A DNA stretch of 64,000 bases from Primulina eburnea (Eukaryota > Streptophyta > Magnoliopsida > Lamiales > Gesneriaceae), in contig NC_133101.1 of the NCBI RefSeq assembly GCF_022965805.1, positions 43,375,642-43,439,641 of the forward strand, given 5' to 3'. Both the position numbers and the translations under genes were made by a program. The notes below the pieces were generated by a model. That model saw nothing but the letters and a program-made list of their open reading frames with translations, ran no database searches and was not told the origin of the DNA. Shown piece by piece: positions 57,356 to 64,000 of this stretch (positions within the stretch are counted from its first letter, which is position 1; the number at the start of each line of letters is the position of its first letter).

Positions 57356-57431
57356 GTGAGTGAGGACATAAGCATGCTGGAAAGACTCGTCTTGATACAG
57401 TGATGACAGTCATCGAATTTGGGGCGTTACA

Positions 57432-58090
57432 TTAACAATGCCAAAACTGAAACTCTTAGTTTACCAATCAATTTTCTTGAATGAAAAACTTAGCACAACT
57501 GATCTCTAGGATCAAGTTTCACAATAATAAAAATGTGCTAAAATGCTCAAAAGATAGCCTCAAATGCTATGGATAAATCCGGTAAGTCTGTGCTTTCTGA
57601 ATCTCAAATGAGAGTAATGAATTTAGCCGAGTAACAGCAAGCTGGAGAAAATAGATGAATCGTGTTGATAAGAGTTGTTTTCTCAACTGCTCTTCTCGCT
57701 ATTTATAGGCTTGTCTTCAACGGTAACACTAAATAATATTTGAATCTTTATATCCCCTGATTGCCACGTCAATATACTTCTGACATACGTACACTGCAAG
57801 TTCTGAAATTCTGCATTCCACTACTAGTTGTAGTCTTCTTTGTATTTTTGTCGGTTGAATGTCATTTTCAACTGATGACGTGTTCAGCTGAATGATCAAT
57901 GCTGGTAACCTTACAACTGAATATCTCAACTGATCAGTCAGTTGACTAAGTAGATTCAGTTCGGCTGGACTCAGTTGCCTTAAGTAACTTGCGCAATAAT
58001 ATTCAGTTAGACAACTGCCAGTTTGTTATCAGTTAGTTCAATAGATTTAATCTCTTAGTTTGTCAAACCACCGAAATTAAATTTTCAACA
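57432..58090 (-). repeat. 3' LTR of Sirevirus(-), cut by Cassandra
   Basis: Minus-strand start TGTTGAAAAT at 58090. It stops in mid-LTR at 57432, where the Sirevirus(+) LTR shows matching sequence (GAGTTTCAGTTTTG, near 50238). TTAAC (57432-57436) would be the right copy of Cassandra's target duplication. Confidence 0.8.
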
Positions 58091-58103
58091 ATTTCCCCAG
58101 TTT
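58091..58103 (-). promoter_or_regulatory. Polypurine tract of Sirevirus(-)
   Basis: Minus-strand CTGGGGAAAT directly before the LTR. Confidence 0.75.
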
Positions 58104-58189
58104 TTGTGTTTGACAAAACTTGTAAAGTATGAACCGATCAACTGAACTTGAAATAATCTTCAATTTCATTGTAGATAAAATAACTTTTC

Positions 58190-58256
58190 CAATGTACAGA
58201 TTCGTACAAAGAATGAAATAAGTATCTAATCCAATGTACAGATTCGTACAAAGAAT
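58190..58256. repeat. Tandem repeat before the Sirevirus(-) 3' LTR
   Basis: Two near-perfect copies of CCAATGTACAGATTCGTACA plus AAGAAT, about 46 bp apart. Same place as the unrelated repeat at 47664-47800. Confidence 0.8.
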
Positions 58257-58302
58257 AAATAATCTTCAAGTCTATAACCATTCAACTGAAGTCAATTGAT
58301 CT

Positions 58303-61061
58303 TCATACATTCTTCTTCTTTCCTTTGTCTTCTTTTGTCTCTGTAATAATTTCCTCTTTTTTGTCAAGCACATCCACTTTTCTTGTTAATATGCAGACAT
58401 CTGCTGCAATATCTGATACTGCATTCATCTTAATGTTCTGCAGCAGGCCAATCCTTTTAGTGACCTTTTCTTCAAGAAAGTCAATTCGCCTGCCGACTAG
58501 TGCTTGAGTCTGGAAGTGCGATTCAGTCGACAATCTATCTTTCTTGATTTCTTCAGTCTGGACATAAAGAGCAGTTACACTCTTGTTAAGTTGATTCAGT
58601 CTGTATGTAGTAAACTCATAATTTGAATTGAGCTTCAAGGTATGTGCAAGCTGATTAGATTGTATTGCAGAGATAGCATTCATCATACTGAGTAGGTTTG
58701 ACTGAACGGTTTGAAGTTCTTCAAAGAGGGCATCGGTGTCTGAAATTCTAGGAGACACGGCTCCGGAAGTTTCTAGAATCTGTTCCCTTTCTGCTTGAGT
58801 AAATACGACCATCGCACCGTCAGTTGGTTCTGTTATATGTACAACTATCTCTGAAATATCTTCAGTTGTAGGGTCCTGGGGAGGAGACGAGACATGTGGG
58901 AGATCAAAAGTAGGAGAAGGTTCTTCAGTTGGTTCGACAACTGCTTCTTCAGCTATTTCAACAATTGCTTCTCCAGTTGGTTGAGAGACTGTCTATACAG
59001 TTTGGTTCAAAACTGCCTGTTCAGTCACAACTTCTGACTGAGCTGGCTCTTCAGGTTGTTCAAAATTATGCTCCTCAGCTGGTTCTTCAAATGTAACAGC
59101 TTGAACAACTGGTTATTCAGTTTCAAGCACATCTTTTCAACTGATCTAGAATTGTCCAGCTGAATACCTGAGGTTACTGATTTGATGACCTCATCTAGAT
59201 TTTCCAGAGATAATTCAGCTTCAGTATATGGCATTGTATCAGCAGTTGAAGATTGAAGAGCTGAAGATGAAGATGGTGGAGCAACTGATGGGGAAGGTTC
59301 AGTTGCCTTTGGAGAGATTTCAACAGATGAGTCTTTGGGTGGATCTTGAACTGACTGTCCAGCAAGCTCTTCATCAGTTGAAAAGTCTTGTGAAGCCGTT
59401 GGAATGATTAGTTCCCGATCCATTTCCCAATTTTTTGATTTGCATTTGTAAGAAGAAAAGATCCGATTTCAGTTGATTGTGCACAACTATGTCATTGAAA
59501 GCAGTTGGACTTGAAGGATCAAATTTTGACGCAACTTAGCAACAATCTTTTGAAGCTTCTTGGCTCTCAGCTGATCAAACAAATAACTCTTGCGTTCTAG
59601 AGCCTTAACAACTGTTGAAGCTTTGACTACACTCAGAACATCAACCTCTAGTTCAATAAACTTCTTCAATTTAGTCTTCGACTAAAGCTGTTTAGAAAAA
59701 ACTTCAGTTCTGAATCTTACCCACTCATTGTAGGTCTTGAGTTTCTCTGCTGCAAATTCATTGATCTCTTGCCAGATAAGATCAATGTGCGTTTGAATCG
59801 CATTGGTTGGTCTGGGTTCTTCTTGCATCTTCCCTTTGCCCTTGGAATCAGTTAGATCATGGGGAATGCTCAACCCTGTTGTTGTTGCATCAATTTTCTC
59901 TCTGATCACTATTCCCTTAGGTCTGGCAGGAGGTAAGGCAGTGTGTCCAGTAATAGTGATTAATGGAGTCTTAACTCCAGCAAGCTTCTTCTTGTCATCA
60001 GATTCAGTGACTTTCTTCTTTGGCAAGATGGAAGATAGTGGCAACTGATCCTCAGTTGAGGGTTCAGCTGGAATAGCCTTTAGTGGGAAAGCCTTAATTG
60101 ACTGTTCAGCTCCTGACTGCATCAGTCGATCAGTTGGGATGGTTCCAACTGCAGCAGTAGGCTTGGTCTTCAAAGTCCGCGGCTGCTTCACAACTTTGGC
60201 AGAAGGAGTCCTCTCAGAATCAGTTACGCTGACAATTAGCTTGCGCTTGATTGTCTTCTTTTGAGCCTCCTTCCTTGCTTTCTTGACTGACTTGGGAGCT
60301 CCTTCCGTCCTAATTTCCTTCTTCACCTAAATGAACTGCTCAGGTGACATGTTCGGTTTCTGCTTAGGTGGCTGGACAGACATGGCATTGAATTACTTTA
60401 TTTTTGATGACTTCTCCGAATTATCAGTCACCAATCCTTTAACCTTCAGCACATGGCTGAGCTGCACCGCAAAGCCCTTTTACTGCTTTGAGGACTGAAA
60501 CATATTCCTCAGAACGTTGAAGATGATATTCCACCAGTTCATCTTCTTTTCCGCCATGATTGCAGTCATAGCTTGAAACTTCTCTAAAGTGAGGGCAACA
60601 AATGATCCTACCTTTGCCAAGAGGCCCTTGGCTACAATATCAGCCAACAGTTGAAACTCTGGCTTCAGTTCCTTCTTATGATCAAACACTTTGATCTTCT
60701 GACCAGCAGCAGAGAGGGTAGTTTGAATCTCCTCAATATCGGATGCTTTAACCTCAGAAAGATTAGTTAGCCCATCAGCATGCCGTTGGAAGAGATTGCA
60801 GAAGAACTCCTCCTCAATGATCAGAAACTGACCATTTACAGTCGACACTATTTTTCCTTCTTGAGTGACATAGACGGTTGCGTAGAGTTCTTGAACTTCT
60901 TTAACATAAATTTCTTGGGAATATAGTCCCAGAAATTTCTTCAGACCGGCTGATTCTAGTTTCAGAAAGACATTCTTGACTCCATCGTCCTTTAAAGTGA
61001 AGACGGAGCCGAAGTCGATTGCCATGGCATTCACGAGGTGATCTGGGATCTGGTTTGCCAT
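58303..61061 (-). pseudogene. Sirevirus(-) third ORF (broken)
   Basis: Starts at ATG 61061 (MANQIPDHLVNAMAIDF), aligned with the start of the other copy; the longer frame from 61187 is leader. N-terminal domain (KNVFLKLESAGLKKFLG, KELKPEFQLLADIVAKG, EKFQAMTAIM) to a stop near 60480. Then a basic segment (KKTIKRKLIVS, 60326-60200), a Thr/Pro/Ser-rich middle in several frames (59669-59025), and a coiled-coil-like C-terminus (58812-58303) ending in a Lys-rich tail. At least four stops or frame changes. Conservation of N- and C-terminal domains between two diverged copies suggests the protein mattered to the family. No signal peptide or membrane span. Confidence 0.65.
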
Positions 61062-61614
61062 TAGATTGAAGTGAATCTGCAAAAGAAAGGATGCTGAGGA
61101 TACAAGTTTGATCTGAATGCTTGAATGTGCACGTAAGGAGGAACTAAATTGGGGCGGGGAAAGGTACATATGTAAGTGACTGTTCAATTTCTGGACACGT
61201 GTCAGTCCATGAAAATTTGAAAAAAATGTATACGTGTGCTACAAACATATGTACAATTTAAATGGTTCAAGTGGGTCCACATTTTAAAACACTATTCATC
61301 ATTTAATGCGAAAACTAACAGTCACGTCACTTGATTTGGAATAAAAAATACGATTAATTAGTTAACTTATATGAGAAGATTAGTTAAATTATCAGCTGAA
61401 CGATCAATGGTGAGACTGCATCATTTCAAATGAAAATTCACTAACTGCTGTCTTCTTAGTTAACCTCTTAAATCGATATTCCCCTTAATAAATGCATGCT
61501 TAATTACGAAAGATTAAGCGACAAATAGAGTAACGTAATAAAATAAATCTTATGCTTCAAAAGAAGAAACGTCGAGTGTACTAATTACATCCATTCAGTT
61601 GCTTCGAACTTGTG

Positions 61615-61623
61615 TTATAAATA
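61615..61623 (+). promoter_or_regulatory. TATA box for the antisense ORF of Sirevirus(-)
   Basis: TTATAAATA about 60 nt upstream of the ATG at 61679; plus strand, opposite to the element. Confidence 0.6.
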
Positions 61624-61678
61624 GGAATAACATGGTTAGTCTTAACACATTAGCAACTCAATATTTCAAGAGATAAAA

Positions 61679-62095
61679 ATGGCAGGTGCCAGCAGCTCAA
61701 AGCTTCTAGACATGGCTGACGAGTTCATGAATTCAGCATTGGAGACCAGGAAGACTGCTATGGAAGATGAAGTCTTCCACAAGATTCTCCGATTCTGGCT
61801 GAAGTTTCAAGATCTTCAGTTCCTTCAGTAGGGAGGAACAATTGACACCACCGGACAGGTGGCACAAATGAGGAAATATCAGCGGAGTTTGCGCGTTGCT
61901 GATGATGTGGACATATTCACAAATGAAGGTGTCTACCTGCTGATGCTGAAGAAGGAGAAGTGGACTCTGCAACACATAGCTATTTCAGAGGGCTTTCTGA
62001 AGACTACCACATGGGTTTTAACCGGTTGGTTGACCTCGTGGCGGTCTGCTATTAAGAAAGAAATAAAAAATGTACCCTCCAATTATAATAAATAA
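61679..62095 (+). pseudogene. Antisense ORF of Sirevirus(-), one stop
   Basis: Starts MAGASSSK at 61679. The frame runs 139 codons but has a TAG at 61829-61831 after residue 50. Homologous to 44037-44429: EDEVFHKILRFW, VAQMRKYQRSLRV, VDIFTNEGVYLLMLKKEK and GFLKT align in order. Stop TAA at 62093-62095, overlapped by AATAAA (62091-62096), as in antisense ORF 1. Transcribed against the retrotransposon, between RNase H and the third ORF. Function unknown; this copy is probably dead, or makes a 50-residue peptide. Confidence 0.65.
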
Positions 62096-62289
62096 AATGT
62101 TTGATTAAATTATCGTTGTCTTTACTTTTCTGCATACAAACTGGTGTTAGATGAATATCATGCAATTGAAAATACTTCAACTGAAATGATGTAAACTGGC
62201 AACTAACTGAATAAGTAATTAACATATGAAAACAGACTCAATTACAAAAAAAAATGATAATAACCATGATATAATCAAGTTAAATCAGT

Positions 62290-64000
62290 TAAACCAATTA
62301 TATTGCAAAAGTAAGAAAAATTAGTCTCGGGTAGTGGTTTGGTGAAGATGTCAGTTGCTCGTTGTTCAGTTGAAACATACTCCAGTCTGATGGCTTTCTT
62401 CAAGGCATGATCTCTGATAAAGTGATGCCTGACATCAATGTGCTTGGTCCTTGAGTGAAGAACTGGGTTGTAAGTGATAGCAATCGTACTAGTATTGCCA
62501 AAAAATATGGGAGATTCTTTGGCAATAACTCCGTAAACTTTCAGTTGTTGCTGGATCCAGAGCAGTTGAGCACAGCAACTTCCAGCAGCAAGATATTCTG
62601 CTTCAGTTGTGGAAGTAGCTATGGATGTCTGCTTGTTGCTGAACCAAGAAATCAGTCTGTCCCCTAGAAACTGACATGATCCACTAGTACTTTTACGATC
62701 AAGCTTACATCCGGCATAATCTGCATCTGATTATCCAACTAAATTTAAAGAAGAGTCTTTAGAGTACCATAGCCCAACATTTGGCGTGCCTTTAAGATAT
62801 TTTAAAATACGTTTGGCAGCTGAAAAATGCGATTGCTTAGGGTTTGATTGAAATCTAGCACACATACAGACATCAAATACAATATCAGGACGACTAGCAG
62901 TTAGTTACAACAGTAAACCTATTAAACCTCTGTAGAGTGTCGTCTCAACTGATATTCTCCCTTAATCATTTCATTGTCCAGTTTTACTGATGAACTCATG
63001 GGAGTACTTGCAGCTGAACATGATTCCATGCCAAATTTCTTGAGCAACTCCTTTGTGTATTTATTTTGATTGATAAAAATACCAGTTTTCAATTGCTTCA
63101 CTTGCAGTCCAAGGAAAAATGTCAGTTCACCCATCATGCTCATTTCAAATTTGTTCTGCATCAATTTAGCAAATTTCTCACATAATTTGGGGTTAGTTGA
63201 CCCAAATATGATATCATCAACACAAATTTGCACAAGTAAGATATGATCATTCTTAGAAAATTTGAACAATGTCTTGTCAACTGATCCAACAGTAAAATCA
63301 TGATCAGTTAAGAATTTTGAATGTGTCTCATCAAATCTCTTGGGGATTGTTTAAGACCATATAAAGCTTTGTTCAAATAATATACATGATCAGGAAAAGA
63401 GTGATTGATAAAACCCTGAGGTTGTTCAACATAGACTTCTTCTTGCAACTGATCATTCATGAATGCACTCTTTACATCTATCTGGTAGACTTTAAAATTC
63501 TTAAATGATGCATAGGCAATGAATATTCTGATTGCCTCCAGTCTTGCAACTGGTGCATATGTTTCATTGTAATCAATTCCTTCTTCTTGCCTGTATCCTT
63601 GTGCTACTAGCCTTGCTTTGTTGCGCACAACTAAGCCATCTTCGTTTAGTTTTTCATGTACACCCACTTTGTACCTATAATAGTTTTTGAAACTGGTCTT
63701 GGAACTAGGTTCCAGACATTGTTATGGGTAAATTGATTTAACTCCTCTTTCATAGTATTTATCCAGTTAGGATCAGCAAGGGCCTCGTCAGTTTTCTTTC
63801 GTTCCAATTGTGAAACAAAAGCAGAATGAATAAACAAGTTAAGCATTTGAATTCTTGTTCTTACCGGGTCATATGGATTACTTATCACCATTTCTGGTGG
63901 AGGTGATTTCTTCCATCTGAGTTCAGTGTTTGCTGATTCTATATCAGCAACTGCTTCTATTGGCAACTGGAAGTTTTCAGTTTCAGTTGGAGTTGTATCA
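62290..64000 (-). pseudogene. pol: Sirevirus(-) pol: RT and RNase H
   Basis: From the right edge leftward: the linker before RT ([26 protein letters not shown]), RT start [10 protein letters not shown], a frame change at about 63650, [37 protein letters not shown], another frame change near 63300, then the catalytic box [11 protein letters not shown] (63213-63224; Tyr replaced by Cys) to about 62922. RNase H follows with stops (CQFLGDRLISWF near 62640, TSTTEAEYLAAG near 62590, FTKPLPE near 62335). Several defects; inactive. The segment 62096-62289 between its end and the antisense ORF holds nothing I recognise. Confidence 0.85.

Larger units (their letters stand above)
56703..57431 (+). mobile_element. 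Cassandra TRIM retrotransposon (5' LTR clipped)
   Basis: Two direct LTRs with 5S rRNA-like sequence, a Met-tRNA primer site, about 165 bp of internal DNA and a purine tract (GGTGGAGGGAA, 57122-57132). The 3' LTR probably runs 57135-57431 (TGAATGAACC...GCGTTACA, 297 bp). The 5' copy lacks its first ~33 bp because element E is inserted there, leaving 264 bp (56703-56966). About 10 of 264 shared positions differ. No protein is encoded, as in all TRIMs. The right flank is the interior of the Sirevirus(-) LTR. Confidence 0.92.
57432..64000 (-). mobile_element. Ty1/copia Sirevirus, minus copy, partial
   Basis: Reads leftward from beyond the right edge: RT and RNase H, one antisense ORF, third ORF, polypurine tract, 3' LTR. 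Same layout as Sirevirus(+) but clearly diverged. The 3' LTR is cut by Cassandra at 57431/57432; gag, protease, integrase and 5' LTR lie outside. Confidence 0.88.

Overview
This window is plant nuclear DNA, a dicot by its element content. The third-ORF protein of the Sireviruses reminds me of Lamiales/Gesneriaceae sequences, but that is memory and low confidence. I can support no host gene. Almost all 64 kb is LTR retrotransposon sequence: Ty3/gypsy chromoviruses of the Tekay (Del) type, Ty1/copia Sireviruses, one Cassandra TRIM with 5S rRNA-like LTRs, and fragments of the Athila/Tat (OTA) branch. There is one 100-base N gap (22001-22100).

Left part (1-22000): a reverse Tekay LTR of family A enters from the left edge (1-1339). 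It is followed by a reverse OTA gag remnant and its likely LTR, two decayed Tekay integrase/chromodomain ends, and a Tekay LTR (5327-11555). That LTR was entered by a copia solo LTR (6186-9722, target duplication CCAAG), which was itself entered by a family A solo LTR (6260-8364, target duplication ACGTA). Next come two opposed LTR fragments (11556-13316) and a deleted Tekay element, 'D' (13317-19203). D has a candidate spliceosomal intron between gag and protease and an OTA-type LTR inside its 5' LTR. A composite Tekay LTR runs from 19204 to the gap.

Centre (22101-50599): a wreck of a family B Tekay element abuts a 5'-truncated plus-strand Sirevirus. The Sirevirus is split exactly inside its RT/RNase H region by Tekay element B (26688-42531, target duplication ATACC). 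B is split inside gag by Tekay element C (29175-36502, target duplication TTACA). C has two 1338-bp LTRs differing at about two positions and one uninterrupted 1475-residue gag-pol frame, so it is very young and possibly active. Downstream of pol the Sirevirus carries two antisense ORFs with their own TATA boxes, then a sense third ORF, then a 3' LTR containing a reverse solo LTR of family B.

Right part (50600-64000): the plus Sirevirus ends inside the 5' LTR of a non-coding Tekay derivative, 'E' (to 56702). E sits inside the 5' LTR of Cassandra (to 57431). Cassandra sits inside the 3' LTR of a second, minus-strand Sirevirus that runs off the right edge. The preserved right half therefore implies a six-level nest: Sirevirus(-) > Cassandra > E > Sirevirus(+) > B > C. 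Hand-counted LTR divergence falls in that order (about 3.8 %, 3.0 %, 2.0 % and 0.15 % for Cassandra, E, B and C).

The two signals I would follow first are: (1) a compact antisense gene (TATA box, ~110-140 residue ORF, AATAAA overlapping the stop) found at the same place in both Sireviruses and duplicated in one; and (2) arrays of short GC-rich palindromes just upstream of the TATA box in several unrelated LTR families, each family with its own palindrome.
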